64,000 nt of DNA from Auanema rhodensis (GCA_964057225.1 OZ059900.1:17623638-17687637), one strand, 5' to 3'. Counted from the stretch's first letter, positions 12,306 to 27,353 are shown. Notes: generated by a model from the sequence alone, not told the origin. Made by a program: numbers and translations.

Positions 12306-13673
12306 AATTAGCATATTCTGAGGGCACGCCCCTTATGGCTAATATTGATTAAATCGATTTTTGTTCATATGAGTCGTCAAATGCAACGAATTTCAGCGTG
12401 TTACATACTAAAATGAAGCATTTTACATGCTGAACACTAGAAAAATACAAAAACACAGTATTTCCCATGAGAAATATTTTATTATGCTTGAAAACCAGTT
12501 TTTGGAAATTTCGCTGTAAACAAGGTTTTGACTTACGATTTCATGTGTTCAAACTCATGCAATGTCAATGAAACCTAGCTCAAAATTGTTCGTACAACGT
12601 CTAGTTCCACTTTCACGACAAAAAAACAGGGGTTAGAAAATTAAGGAAATTAGCATATTCTGAGGGCACGCCCCTTATGGCTAATATTGATTAAATCGAT
12701 TTTTGTTCATATGAGTCGTCAAATGCAACGAATTTCAGCGTGTTACATACTAAAATGAAGCATTTTACATGCTGAACACTAGAAAAAAACAAAAACACAG
12801 TATTTCCCATGAGAAATATTTTATTATGCTGGAAAACCAGTTTTTGGAAATTTCGCTGTAAACAAGGTTTTGACTTACGATTTCATGTGTTCAAACTCAT
12901 GCAATGTCAATGAAACCTAGCTCAAAATTGTTCGTACAACGTCTAGTTCCACTTTCACGGCAAAAAAACAGGGGTTAGAAAATTAAGGAAATTAGCATAT
13001 TCTGAGGGCACGCCCCTTATGGCTAATATTGATTAAATCGATTTTTGTTCATATGAGTCGTCAAATGCAACGAATTTCAGCGTGTTACATACTAAAATGA
13101 AGCATTTTACATGCTGAACACTAGAAAAATACAAAAACACAGTATTTCCCATGAGAAATATTTTATTATGCTGGAAAACCAGTTTTTGGAAATTTCGCTG
13201 TAAACAAGGTTTTGACTTACGATTTCATGTGTTCAAACTCATGCAATGTCAATGAAACCTAGCTCAAAATTGTTCGTACAACGTCTAGTTCCACTTTCAC
13301 GACAAAAAAACAAGGGTTAGAAAATTAAGGAAATTAGCATATTCTGAGGGCACGCCCCTTATGGCTAATATTGATTAAATCGATTTTTGTTCATATGAGT
13401 CGTCAAATGCAACGAATTTCAGCGTGTTACATACTAAAATGAAGCATTTTACATGCTGAACACTAGAAAAATACAAAAACACAGTATTTCCCATGAGAAA
13501 TATTTTATTATGCTGGAAAACCAGTTTTTGGAAATTTCGCTGTAAACAAGGTTTTGACTTACGATTTCATGTGTTCAAACTCATGCAATGTCAATGAAAC
13601 CTAGCTCAAAATTGTTCGTACAACGTCTAGTTCCACTTTCACGACAAAAAAACAGGGGTTAGAAAATTAAGGA
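12306..13673 (+). repeat. Homogeneous monomers without clear higher-order order
   Basis: Four monomers of majority sequence with scattered private changes: ATGCTTGAAA (12306), GAAAAAAACAAA and CACGGCA (12648), AACAAGGGTT (12990). The A/C trimer marker of the preceding region has stopped and the markers of domain 2 have not begun, so this is a transition zone. Confidence 0.7.
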
Positions 13674-16600
13674 AATTAGCATATTCTGAGGGCACGCCCC
13701 TTATGGCTGATATTGATTAAATCGATTTTTGTTAATATGAGTCGTCAAATGCAACGAATTTCAGCGTGTTACATACTAAAATGAAGCATTTTACATGCTG
13801 AACACTAGAAAAATACAAAAACACAGTATTTCCCATGAGAAATATTTTATTATGCTGGAAAACCAGTTTTTGGAAATTTCGCTGTAAACAAGGTTTTGAC
13901 TTACGATTTCATGTGTTCAAACTCATGCAATGTCAATGAAACCTAGCTCAAAATTGTTCGTACAACGTCTAGTTTCACTTTCACGACAAAAAAACAGGGG
14001 TTAGAAAACTAAGGAAATTAGCATATTCTGAGGGCACGCCCCTTATGGCTAATATTGATTAAATCGATTTTTGTTCATATGAGTCGTCAAATGCAACGAA
14101 TTTCAGCGTGTTACATACTAAAATGAAGCATTCTACATGCTGAACACTAGAAAAATACAAAAACACAGTATTTCCCATGAGAAATATTTTATTATGCTGG
14201 AAAACCAGTTTTTGGAAATTTCGCTGTAAACAAGGTTTTGACTTACGATTTCATGTGTTCAAACTCATGCAATGTCAATGAAACCTAGCTCAAAATTGTT
14301 CGTAAAACGTCTAGTTCCACTTTCACGACAAAAAAACAGGGGTTAGAAAACTAAGGAAATTAGCATATTCTGAGGGCACGCCCCTTATGGCTAATATTGA
14401 TTAAATCGATTTTTGTTCATATGAGTCGTCAAATGCAACGAATTTCAGCGTGTTACATACTAAAATGAAGCATTTTACATGCTGAACACTAGAAAAATAC
14501 AAAAACACAATATTTCCCATGAGAAATATTTTATTATGCTGGAAAACCAGTTTTTGGAAATTTCGCTGTAAACAAGGTTTTGACTTACGATTTCATGTGT
14601 TCAAACTCATGCAATGTCAATGAAACCTAGCTCAAAATTGTTCGTACAACGTCTAGTTCCACTTTCACGACAAAAAAACAGGGGTTAGAAAATTAAGGAA
14701 ATTAGCATATTCTGAGGGTACGCCCCTTATGGCTAATATTGATTAAATCGATTTTTGTTCATATGAGTCGTCAAATGCAACGAATTTCAGCGTGTTACAT
14801 ACTAAAATGAAGCATTTTACATGCTGAACACTAGAAAAATACAAAAACACAGTATTTCCCATGAGAAATATTTTATTATGCTGGAAAACCAGTTTTTGGA
14901 AATTTCGCTGTAAACAAGGTTTTGACTTACGATTTCATGTGTTCAAACTCATGCAATGTCAATGAAACCTAGCTCAAAATTGTTCGTACAACGTCTAGTT
15001 TCACTTTCACGACAAAAAAACAGGGGTTAGAAAACTAAGGAAATTAGCATATTCTGAGGGCACGCCCCTTATGGCTAATATTGATTAAATCGATTTTTGT
15101 TCATATGAGTCGTCAAATGCAACGAATTTCAGCGTGTTACATACTAAAATGAAGCATTTTACATGCTGAACACTAGAAAAATACAAAAACACAGTATTTC
15201 CCATGAGAAATATTTTATTATGCTGGAAAACCAGTTTTTGGAAATTTCGCTGTAAACAAGGTTTTGACTTACGATTTCATGTGTTCAAACTCATGCAATG
15301 TCAATGAAACCTAGCTCAAAATTGTTCGTACAACGTCTAGTTTCACTTTCACGACAAAAAAACAGGGGTTAGAAAACTAAGGAAATTAGCATATTCTGAG
15401 GGCACGCCCCTTATGGCTAATATTGATTAAATCGATTTTTGTTCATATGAGTCGTCAAATGCAACGAATTTCAGCGTGTTACATACTAAAATGAAGCATT
15501 TTACATGCTGAACACTAGAAAAATACAAAAACACAGTATTTCCCATGAGAAATATTTTATTATGCTGGAAAACCAGTTTTTGGAAATTTCGCTGTAAACA
15601 AGGTTTTGACTTACGATTTCATGTGTTCAAACTCATGCAATGTCAATGAAACCTAGCTCAAAATTGTTCGTAAAACGTCTAGTTCCACTTTCACGACAAA
15701 AAAACAGGGGTTAGAAAACTAAGGAAATTAGCATATTCTGAGGGCACGCCCCTTATGGCTAATATTGATTAAATCGATTTTTGTTCATATGAGTCGTCAA
15801 ATGCAACGAATTTCAGCGTGTTACATACTAAAATGAAGCATTTTACATGCTGAACACTAGAAAAATACAAAAACACAATATTTCCCATGAGAAATATTTT
15901 ATTATGCTGGAAAACCAGTTTTTGGAAATTTCGCTGTAAACAAGGTTTTGACTTACGATTTCATGTGTTCAAACTCATGCAATGTCAATGAAACCTAGCT
16001 CAAAATTGTTCGTACAACGTCTAGTTCCACTTTCACGACAAAAAAACAGGGGTTAGAAAATTAAGGAAATTAGCATATTCTGAGGGTACGCCCCTTATGG
16101 CTAATATTGATTAAATCGATTTTTGTTCATATGAGTCGTCAAATGCAACGAATTTCAGCGTGTTACATACTAAAATGAAGCATTTTACATGCTGAACACT
16201 AGAAAAATACAAAAACACAGTATTTCCCATGAGAAATATTTTATTATGCTGGAAAACCAGTTTTTGGAAATTTCGCTGTAAACAAGGTTTTGACTTACGA
16301 TTTCATGTGTTCAAACTCATGCAATGTCAATGAAACCTAGCTCAAAATTGTTCGTACAACGTCTAGTTTCACTTTCACGACAAAAAAACAGGGGTTAGAA
16401 AACTAAGGAAATTAGCATATTCTGAGGGCACGCCCCTTATGGCTAATATTGATTAAATCGATTTTTGTTCATATGAGTCGTCAAATGCAACGAATTTCAG
16501 CGTGTTACATACTAAAATGAAGCATTTTACATGCTGAACACTAGAAAAATACAAAAACACAGTATTTCCCATGAGAAATATTTTATTATGCTGGAAAACC

Positions 16601-19600
16601 AGTTTTTGGAAATTTCGCTGTAAACAAGGTTTTGACTTACGATTTCATGTGTTCAAACTCATGCAATGTCAATGAAACCTAGCTCAAAATTGTTCGTACA
16701 ACGTCTAGTTCCACTTTCACGACAAAAAAACAGGGGTTAGAAAATTAAGGAAATTAGCATATTCTGAGGGCACTCCCCTTATGGCTAATATTGATTAAAT
16801 CGATTTTTGTTCATATGAGTCGTCAAATGCAACGAATTTCGGCGTGTTACATACTAAAATGAAGCATTTTACATGCTGAACACTAGAAAAATACAAAAAC
16901 ACAGTATTTCCCATGAGAAATATTTTATTATGCTGGAAAACCAGTTTTTGGAAATTTCGCTGTAAACAAGGTTTTGACTTACGATTTCATGTGTTCAAAC
17001 TCATGCAATGTCAATGAAACCTAGCTCAAAATTGTTCGTACAACGTCTAGTTCCACTTTCACGACAAAAAAACAGGGGTTAGAAAATTAAGGAAATTAGC
17101 ATATTCTGAGGGCACGCCCCTTATGGCTAATATTGATTAAATCGATTTTTGTTCATATGAGTCGTCAAATGCAACGAATTTCAGCGTGTTACATACTAAA
17201 ATGAAGCATTTTACATGCTGAACACTAGAAAAATACAAAAACACAGTATTTCCCATGAGAAATATTTTATTATGCTGGAAAACCAGTTTTTGGAAATTTC
17301 GCTGTAAACAAGGTTTTGACTTACGATTTCATGTGTTCAAACTCATGCAATGTCAATGAAACCTAGCTCAAAATTGTTCGTACAACGTCTAGTTTCACTT
17401 TCACGACAAAAAAACAGGGGTTAGAAAACTAAGGAAATTAGCATATTCTGAGGGCACGCCCCTTATGGCTAATATTGATTAAATCGATTTTTGTTCATAT
17501 GAGTCGTCAAATGCAACGAATTTCAGCGTGTTACATACTAAAATGAAGCATTTTACATGCTGAACACTAGAAAAATACAAAAACACAGTATTTCCCATGA
17601 GAAATATTTTATTATGCTGGAAAACCAGTTTTTGGAAATTTCGCTGTAAACAAGGTTTTGACTTACGATTTCATGTGTTCAAACTCATGCAATGTCAATG
17701 AAACCTAGCTCAAAATTGTTCGTAAAACGTCTAGTTCCACTTTCACGACAAAAAAACAGGGGTTAGAAAACTAAGGAAATTAGCATATTCTGAGGGCACG
17801 CCCCTTATGGCTAATATTGATTAAATCGATTTTTGTTCATATGAGTCGTCAAATGCAACGAATTTCAGCGTGTTACATACTAAAATGAAGCATTTTACAT
17901 GCTGAACACTAGAAAAATACAAAAACACAATATTTCCCATGAGAAATATTTTATTATGCTGGAAAACCAGTTTTTGGAAATTTCGCTGTAAACAAGGTTT
18001 TGACTTACGATTTCATGTGTTCAAACTCATGCAATGTCAATGAAACCTAGCTCAAAATTGTTCGTACAACGTCTAGTTCCACTTTCACGACAAAAAAACA
18101 GGGGTTAGAAAATTAAGGAAATTAGCATATTCTGAGGGTACGCCCCTTATGGCTAATATTGATTAAATCGATTTTTGTTCATATGAGTCGTCAAATGCAA
18201 CGAATTTCAGCGTGTTACATACTAAAATGAAGCATTTTACATGCTGAACACTAGAAAAATACAAAAACACAGTATTTCCCATGAGAAATATTTTATTATG
18301 CTGGAAAACCAGTTTTTGGAAATTTCGCTGTAAACAAGGTTTTGACTTACGATTTCATGTGTTCAAACTCATGCAATGTCAATGAAACCTAGCTCAAAAT
18401 TGTTCGTACAACGTCTAGTTTCACTTTCACGACAAAAAAACAGGGGTTAGAAAACTAAGGAAATTAGCATATTCTGAGGGCACGCCCCTTATGGCTAATA
18501 TTGATTAAATCGATTTTTGTTCATATGAGTCGTCAAATGCAACGAATTTCAGCGTGTTACATACTAAAATGAAGCATTTTACATGCTGAACACTAGAAAA
18601 ATACAAAAACACAGTATTTCCCATGAGAAATATTTTATTATGCTGGAAAACCAGTTTTTGGAAATTTCGCTGTAAACAAGGTTTTGACTTACGATTTCAT
18701 GTGTTCAAACTCATGCAATGTCAATGAAACCTAGCTCAAAATTGTTCGTACAACGTCTAGTTCCACTTTCACGACAAAAAAACAGGGGTTAGAAAATTAA
18801 GGAAATTAGCATATTCTGAGGGCACGCCCCTTATGGCTAATATTGATTAAATCGATTTTTGTTCATATGAGTCGTCAAATGCAACGAATTTCGGCGTGTT
18901 ACATACTAAAATGAAGCATTTTACATGCTGAACACTAGAAAAATACAAAAACACAGTATTTCCCATGAGAAATATTTTATTATGCTGGAAAACCAGTTTT
19001 TGGAAATTTCGCTGTAAACAAGGTTTTGACTTACGATTTCATGTGTTCAAACTCATGCAATGTCAATGAAACCTAGCTCAAAATTGTTCGTACAACGTCT
19101 AGTTCCACTTTCACGACAAAAAAACAGGGGTTAGAAAATTAAGGAAATTAGCATATTCTGAGGGCACGCCCCTTATGGCTAATATTGATTAAATCGATTT
19201 TTGTTCATATGAGTCGTCAAATGCAACGAATTTCAGCGTGTTACATACTAAAATGAAGCATTTTACATGCTGAACACTAGAAAAATACAAAAACACAATA
19301 TTTCCCATGAGAAATATTTTATTATGCTGGAAAACCAGTTTTTGGAAATTTCGCTGTAAACAAGGTTTTGACTTACGATTTCATGTGTTCAAACTCATGC
19401 AATGTCAATGAAACCTAGCTCAAAATTGTTCGTACAACGTCTAGTTCCACTTTCACGACAAAAAAACAGGGGTTAGAAAATTAAGGAAATTAGCATATTC
19501 TGAGGGTACGCCCCTTATGGCTAATATTGATTAAATCGATTTTTGTTCATATGAGTCGTCAAATGCAACGAATTTCAGCGTGTTACATACTAAAATGAAG

Positions 19601-20513
19601 CATTTTACATGCTGAACACTAGAAAAATACAAAAACACAGTATTTCCCATGAGAAATATTTTATTATGCTGGAAAACCAGTTTTTGGAAATTTCGCTGTA
19701 AACAAGGTTTTGACTTACGATTTCATGTGTTCAAACTCATGCAATGTCAATGAAACCTAGCTCAAAATTGTTCGTACAACGTCTAGTTTCACTTTCACGA
19801 CAAAAAAACAGGGGTTAGAAAACTAAGGAAATTAGCATATTCTGAGGGCACGCCCCTTATGGCTAATATTGATTAAATCGATTTTTGTTCATATGAGTCG
19901 TCAAATGCAACGAATTTCAGCGTGTTACATACTAAAATGAAGCATTTTACATGCTGAACACTAGAAAAATACAAAAACACAGTATTTCCCATGAGAAATA
20001 TTTTATTATGCTGGAAAACCAGTTTTTGGAAATTTCGCTGTAAACAAGGTTTTGACTTACGATTTCATGTGTTCAAACTCATGCAATGTCAATGAAACCT
20101 AGCTCAAAATTGTTCGTACAACGTCTAGTTTCACTTTCACGACAAAAAAACAGGGGTTAGAAAACTAAGGAAATTAGCATATTCTGAGGGCACGCCCCTT
20201 ATGGCTAATATTGATTAAATCGATTTTTGTTCATATGAGTCGTCAAATGCAACGAATTTCAGCGTGTTACATACTAAAATGAAGCATTTTACATGCTGAA
20301 CACTAGAAAAATACAAAAACACAGTATTTCCCATGAGAAATATTTTATTATGCTGGAAAACCAGTTTTTGGAAATTTCGCTGTAAACAAGGTTTTGACTT
20401 ACGATTTCATGTGTTCAAACTCATGCAATGTCAATGAAACCTAGCTCAAAATTGTTCGTAAAACGTCTAGTTCCACTTTCACGACAAAAAAACAGGGGTT
20501 AGAAAACTAAGGA
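13674..20513 (+). repeat. Higher-order repeat of 4- and 6-monomer cassettes
   Basis: Recurring types: a (AGTTTCAC, AAAACTAAGG), b (CGTAAAACG, AAAACTAAGG), c (ACACAATATTTC), d (GGGTACGCC, AGTTTCAC, AAAACTAAGG), e (majority sequence), f (TTTCGGCG). After a divergent a-b pair at 13674-14357 the order is c-d-a-b (14358), c-d-e-f-a-b (15726), c-d-e-f (17778), c-d-a-b (19146). c-d is invariant, and a-b and e-f behave as removable two-monomer modules. The first a copy has private GGCTGATATT and GTTAATATG, and the first b has CATTCTACATG. Confidence 0.85.
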
Positions 20514-23500
20514 AATTAGCATATTCTGAGGGCACGCCCCTTATGGCTAATATTGATTAAATCGATTTTTGTTCATATGAGTCGTCAAATGCAACGAATT
20601 TCAGCGTGTTACATACTAAAATGAAGCATTTTACATGCTGAACACTAGAAAAATACAAAAACACAATATTTCCCATGAGAAATATTTTATTATGCTGGAA
20701 AACCAGTTTTTGGAAATTTCGCTGTAAACAAGGTTTTGACTTACGATTTCATGTGTTCAAACTCATGCAATGTCAATGAAACCTAGCTCAAAATTGTTCG
20801 TACAACGTCTAGTTCCACTTTCACGACAAAAAAACAGGGGTTAGAAAATTAAGGAAATTAGCATATTCTGAGGGTACGCCCCTTATGGCTAATATTGATT
20901 AAATCGATTTTTGTTCATATGAGTCGTCAAATGCAACGAATTTCAGCGTGTTACATACTAAAATGAAGCATTTTACATGCTGAACACTAGAAAAATACAA
21001 AAACACAGTATTTCCCATGAGAAATATTTTATTATGCTGGAAAACCAGTTTTTGGAAATTTCGCTGTAAACAAGGTTTTGACTTACGATTTCATGTGTTC
21101 AAACTCATGCAATGTCAATGAAACCTAGCTCAAAATTGTTCGTACAACGTCTAGTTTCACTTTCACGACAAAAAAACAGGGGTTAGAAAACTAAGGAAAT
21201 TAGCATATTCTGAGGGCACGCCCCTTATGGCTAATATTGATTAAATCGATTTTTGTTCATATGAGTCGTCAAATGCAACGAATTTCAGCGTGTTACATAC
21301 TAAAATGAAGCATTTTACATGCTGAACACTAGAAAAATACAAAAACACAGTATTTCCCATGAGAAATATTTTATTATGCTGGAAAACCAGTTTTTGGAAA
21401 TTTCGCTGTAAACAAGGTTTTGACTTACGATTTCATGTGTTCAAACTCATGCAATGTCAATGAAACCTAGCTCAAAATTGTTCGTACAACGTCTAGTTCC
21501 ACTTTCACGACAAAAAAACAGGGGTTAGAAAATTAAGGAAATTAGCATATTCTGAGGGCACGCCCCTTATGGCTAATATTGATTAAATCGATTTTTGTTC
21601 ATATGAGTCGTCAAATGCAACGAATTTCGGCGTGTTACATACTAAAATGAAGCATTTTACATGCTGAACACTAGAAAAATACAAAAACACAGTATTTCCC
21701 ATGAGAAATATTTTATTATGCTGGAAAACCAGTTTTTGGAAATTTCGCTGTAAACAAGGTTTTGACTTACGATTTCATGTGTTCAAACTCATGCAATGTC
21801 AATGAAACCTAGCTCAAAATTGTTCGTACAACGTCTAGTTCCACTTTCACGACAAAAAAACAGGGGTTAGAAAATTAAGGAAATTAGCATATTCTGAGGG
21901 CACGCCCCTTATGGCTAATATTGATTAAATCGATTTTTGTTCATATGAGTCGTCAAATGCAACGAATTTCAGCGTGTTACATACTAAAATGAAGCATTTT
22001 ACATGCTGAACACTAGAAAAATACAAAAACACAATATTTCCCATGAGAAATATTTTATTATGCTGGAAAACCAGTTTTTGGAAATTTCGCTGTAAACAAG
22101 GTTTTGACTTACGATTTCATGTGTTCAAACTCATGCAATGTCAATGAAACCTAGCTCAAAATTGTTCGTACAACGTCTAGTTCCACTTTCACGACAAAAA
22201 AACAAGGGTTAGAAAATTAAGGAAATTAGCATATTCTGAGGGCACGCCCCTTATGGCTAATATTGATTAAATCGATTTTTGTTCATATGAGTCGTCAAAT
22301 GCAACGAATTTCAGCGTGTTACAGACTAAAATGAAGCATTTTACATGCTGAACACTAGAAAAATACAAAAACACAGTATTTCCCATGAGAAATATTTTAT
22401 TATGCTGGAAAACCAGTTTTTGGAAATTTCGCTGTAAACAAGGTTTTGACTTACGATTTCATGTGTTCAAACTCATGCAATGTCAATGAAACCTAGCTCA
22501 AAATTGTTCGTACAACGTCTAGTTCCACTTTCACGACAAAAAAACAGGGGTTAGAAAATTAAGGAAATTAGCATATTCTGAGGGTACGCCCCTTATGGCT
22601 AATATTGATTAAATCGATTTTTGTTCATATGAGTCGTCAAATGCAACGAATTTCAGCGTGTTACATACTAAAATGAAGCATTTTACATGCTGAACACTAG
22701 AAAAATACAAAAACACAGTATTTCCCATGAGAAATATTTTATTATGCTGGAAAACCAGTTTTTGGAAATTTCGCTGTAAACAAGGTTTTGACTTACGATT
22801 TCATGTGTTCAAACTCATGCAATGTCAATGAAACCTAGCTCAAAATTGTTCGTACAACGTCTAGTTTCACTTTCACGACAAAAAAACAGGGGTTAGAAAA
22901 CTAAGGAAATTAGCATATTCTGAGGGCACGCCCCTTATGGCTAATATTGATTAAATCGATTTTTGTTCATATGAGTCGTCAAATGCAACGAATTTCAGCG
23001 TGTTACATACTAAAATGAAGCATTTTACATGCTGAACACTAGAAAAATACAAAAACACAGTATTTCCCATGAGAAATATTTTATTATGCTGGAAAACCAG
23101 TTTTTGGAAATTTCGCTGTAAACAAGGTTTTGACTTACGATTTCATGTGTTCAAACTCATGCAATGTCAATGAAACCTAGCTCAAAATTGTTCGTACAAC
23201 GTCTAGTTCCACTTTCACGACAAAAAAACAGGGGTTAGAAAATTAAGGAAATTAGCATATTCTGAGGGCACGCCCCTTATGGCTAATATTGATTAAATCG
23301 ATTTTTGTTCATATGAGTCGTCAAATGCAACGAATTTCAGCGTGTTACATACTAAAATGAAGCATTTTACATGCTGAACACTAAAAAAATACAAAAACAC
23401 AGTATTTCCCATGAGAAATATTTTATTATGCTGGAAAACGAGTTTTTGGAAATTTCGCTGTAAACAAGGTTTTGACTTACGATTTCATGTGTTCAAACTC

Positions 23501-23933
23501 ATGCAATGTCAATGAAACCTAGCTCAAAATTGTTCCTACAACGTCTAGTTCCACTTTCACGACAAAAAAACAGGGGTTAGAAAATTAAGGAAATTAGCAT
23601 ATTCTGAGGGCACGCCCTTTATGGCTAATATTGATTAAATCGATTTTTGTTCATATGAGTCGTCAAATGCAACGAATTTCAGCGTGTTACATACTAAAAT
23701 GAAACATTTTACATGCTGAACACTATAAAAATACAAAAACACAGTATTTCCCATGAGAAATATTTTATTATGCTGGAAAACGAGTTTTTGGAAATTTCGC
23801 TGTAAACAAGGTTTTGACTTACGATTTCATGTGTTCAAACTCATGCAATGTCAATGAAACCTAGCTCAAAATTGTTCCTACAACGTCTAGTTCCACTTTC
23901 ACGACAACAAAACAGGGGTTAGAAAATTAAGGA
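20514..23933 (+). repeat. Ten-monomer higher-order repeat, copy 1 (3,420 bp)
   Basis: Order c-d-e-f-c'-g-d-e-h-i. c' adds AACAAGGGTT to the c marker; g has ACAGACTAAA; h has CTAAAAAAATAC, AAAACGAG and GTTCCTAC; i has GCCCTTTAT, GAAACATTT, CTATAAAA and AAAACGAG. The adjacent 3,420 bp repeats this order. The h and i monomers bring in the GTTCCTAC state (usual GTTCGTAC), which I did not see upstream of 23250. The last monomer ends with the ACAACAAAAC variant in this copy only. Confidence 0.88.
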
Positions 23934-26900
23934 AATTAGCATATTCTGAGGGCACGCCCCTTATGGCTAATATTGATTAAATCGATTTTTGTTCATATGA
24001 GTCGTCAAATGCAACGAATTTCAGCGTGTTACATACTAAAATGAAGCATTTTACATGCTGAACACTAGAAAAATACAAAAACACAATATTTCCCATGAGA
24101 AATATTTTATTATGCTGGAAAACCAGTTTTTGGAAATTTCGCTGTAAACAAGGTTTTGACTTACGATTTCATGTGTTCAAACTCATGCAATGTCAATGAA
24201 ACCTAGCTCAAAATTGTTCGTACAACGTCTAGTTCCACTTTCACGACAAAAAAACAGGGGTTAGAAAATTAAGGAAATTAGCATATTCTGAGGGTACGCC
24301 CCTTATGGCTAATATTGATTAAATCGATTTTTGTTCATATGAGTCGTCAAATGCAACGAATTTCAGCGTGTTACATACTAAAATGAAGCATTTTACATGC
24401 TGAACACTAGAAAAATACAAAAACACAGTATTTCCCATGAGAAATATTTTATTATGCTGGAAAACCAGTTTTTGGAAATTTCGCTGTAAACAAGGTTTTG
24501 ACTTACGATTTCATGTGTTCAAACTCATGCAATGTCAATGAAACCTAGCTCAAAATTGTTCGTACAACGTCTAGTTTCACTTTCACGACAAAAAAACAGG
24601 GGTTAGAAAACTAAGGAAATTAGCATATTCTGAGGGCACGCCCCTTATGGCTAATATTGATTAAATCGATTTTTGTTCATATGAGTCGTCAAATGCAACG
24701 AATTTCAGCGTGTTACATACTAAAATGAAGCATTTTACATGCTGAACACTAGAAAAATACAAAAACACAGTATTTCCCATGAGAAATATTTTATTATGCT
24801 GGAAAACCAGTTTTTGGAAATTTCGCTGTAAACAAGGTTTTGACTTACGATTTCATGTGTTCAAACTCATGCAATGTCAATGAAACCTAGCTCAAAATTG
24901 TTCGTACAACGTCTAGTTCCACTTTCACGACAAAAAAACAGGGGTTAGAAAATTAAGGAAATTAGCATATTCTGAGGGCACGCCCCTTATGGCTAATATT
25001 GATTAAATCGATTTTTGTTCATATGAGTCGTCAAATGCAACGAATTTCGGCGTGTTACATACTAAAATGAAGCATTTTACATGCTGAACACTAGAAAAAT
25101 ACAAAAACACAGTATTTCCCATGAGAAATATTTTATTATGCTGGAAAACCAGTTTTTGGAAATTTCGCTGTAAACAAGGTTTTGACTTACGATTTCATGT
25201 GTTCAAACTCATGCAATGTCAATGAAACCTAGCTCAAAATTGTTCGTACAACGTCTAGTTCCACTTTCACGACAAAAAAACAGGGGTTAGAAAATTAAGG
25301 AAATTAGCATATTCTGAGGGCACGCCCCTTATGGCTAATATTGATTAAATCGATTTTTGTTCATATGAGTCGTCAAATGCAACGAATTTCAGCGTGTTAC
25401 ATACTAAAATGAAGCATTTTACATGCTGAACACTAGAAAAATACAAAAACACAATATTTCCCATGAGAAATATTTTATTATGCTGGAAAACCAGTTTTTG
25501 GAAATTTTGCTGTAAACAAGGTTTTGACTTACGATTTCATGTGTTCAAACTCATGCAATGTCAATGAAACCTAGCTCAAAATTGTTCGTACAACGTCTAG
25601 TTCCACTTTCACGACAAAAAAACAAGGGTTAGAAAATTAAGGAAATTAGCATATTCTGAGGGCACGCCCCTTATGGCTAATATTGATTAAATCGATTTTT
25701 GTTCATATGAGTCGTCAAATGCAACGAATTTCAGCGTGTTACAGACTAAAATGAAGCATTTTACATGCTGAACACTAGAAAAATACAAAAACACAGTATT
25801 TCCCATGAGAAATATTTTATTATGCTGGAAAACCAGTTTTTGGAAATTTCGCTGTAAACAAGGTTTTGACTTACGATTTCATGTGTTCAAACTCATGCAA
25901 TGTCAATGAAACCTAGCTCAAAATTGTTCGTACAACGTCTAGTTCCACTTTCACGACAAAAAAACAGGGGTTAGAAAATTAAGGAAATTAGCATATTCTG
26001 AGGGTACGCCCCTTATGGCTAATATTGATTAAATCGATTTTTGTTCATATGAGTCGTCAAATGCAACGAATTTCAGCGTGTTACATACTAAAATGAAGCA
26101 TTTTACATGCTGAACACTAGAAAAATACAAAAACACAGTATTTCCCATGAGAAATATTTTATTATGCTGGAAAACCAGTTTTTGGAAATTTCGCTGTAAA
26201 CAAGGTTTTGACTTACGATTTCATGTGTTCAAACTCATGCAATGTCAATGAAACCTAGCTCAAAATTGTTCGTACAACGTCTAGTTTCACTTTCACGACA
26301 AAAAAACAGGGGTTAGAAAACTAAGGAAATTAGCATATTCTGAGGGCACGCCCCTTATGGCTAATATTGATTAAATCGATTTTTGTTCATATGAGTCGTC
26401 AAATGCAACGAATTTCAGCGTGTTACATACTAAAATGAAGCATTTTACATGCTGAACACTAGAAAAATACAAAAACACAGTATTTCCCATGAGAAATATT
26501 TTATTATGCTGGAAAACCAGTTTTTGGAAATTTCGCTGTAAACAAGGTTTTGACTTACGATTTCATGTGTTCAAACTCATGCAATGTCAATGAAACCTAG
26601 CTCAAAATTGTTCGTACAACGTCTAGTTCCACTTTCACGACAAAAAAACAGGGGTTAGAAAATTAAGGAAATTAGCATATTCTGAGGGCACGCCCCTTAT
26701 GGCTAATATTGATTAAATCGATTTTTGTTCATATGAGTCGTCAAATGCAACGAATTTCAGCGTGTTACATACTAAAATGAAGCATTTTACATGCTGAACA
26801 CTAAAAAAATACAAAAACACAGTATTTCCCATGAGAAATATTTTATTATGCTGGAAAACGAGTTTTTGGAAATTTCGCTGTAAACAAGGTTTTGACTTAC

Positions 26901-27353
26901 GATTTCATGTGTTCAAACTCATGCAATGTCAATGAAACCTAGCTCAAAATTGTTCCTACAACGTCTAGTTCCACTTTCACGACAAAAAAACAGGGGTTAG
27001 AAAATTAAGGAAATTAGCATATTCTGAGGGCACGCCCTTTATGGCTAATATTGATTAAATCGATTTTTGTTCATATGAGTCGTCAAATGCAACGAATTTC
27101 AGCGTGTTACATACTAAAATGAAACATTTTACATGCTGAACACTATAAAAATACAAAAACACAGTATTTCCCATGAGAAATATTTTATTATGCTGGAAAA
27201 CGAGTTTTTGGAAATTTCGCTGTAAACAAGGTTTTGACTTACGATTTCATGTGTTCAAACTCATGCAATGTCAATGAAACCTAGCTCAAAATTGTTCCTA
27301 CAACGTCTAGTTCCACTTTCACGACAAAAAAACAGGGGTTAGAAAATTAAGGA
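23934..27353 (+). repeat. Ten-monomer higher-order repeat, copy 2 (3,420 bp)
   Basis: This repeats the order c-d-e-f-c'-g-d-e-h-i monomer for monomer, 3,420 bp after copy 1. The only differences I noticed are GAAATTTTGCTG in the fifth monomer (near 25500) and AAAAAAAC instead of AACAAAAC at the end of the last. The high identity suggests a recent tandem duplication of the 10-monomer unit. Confidence 0.88.
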
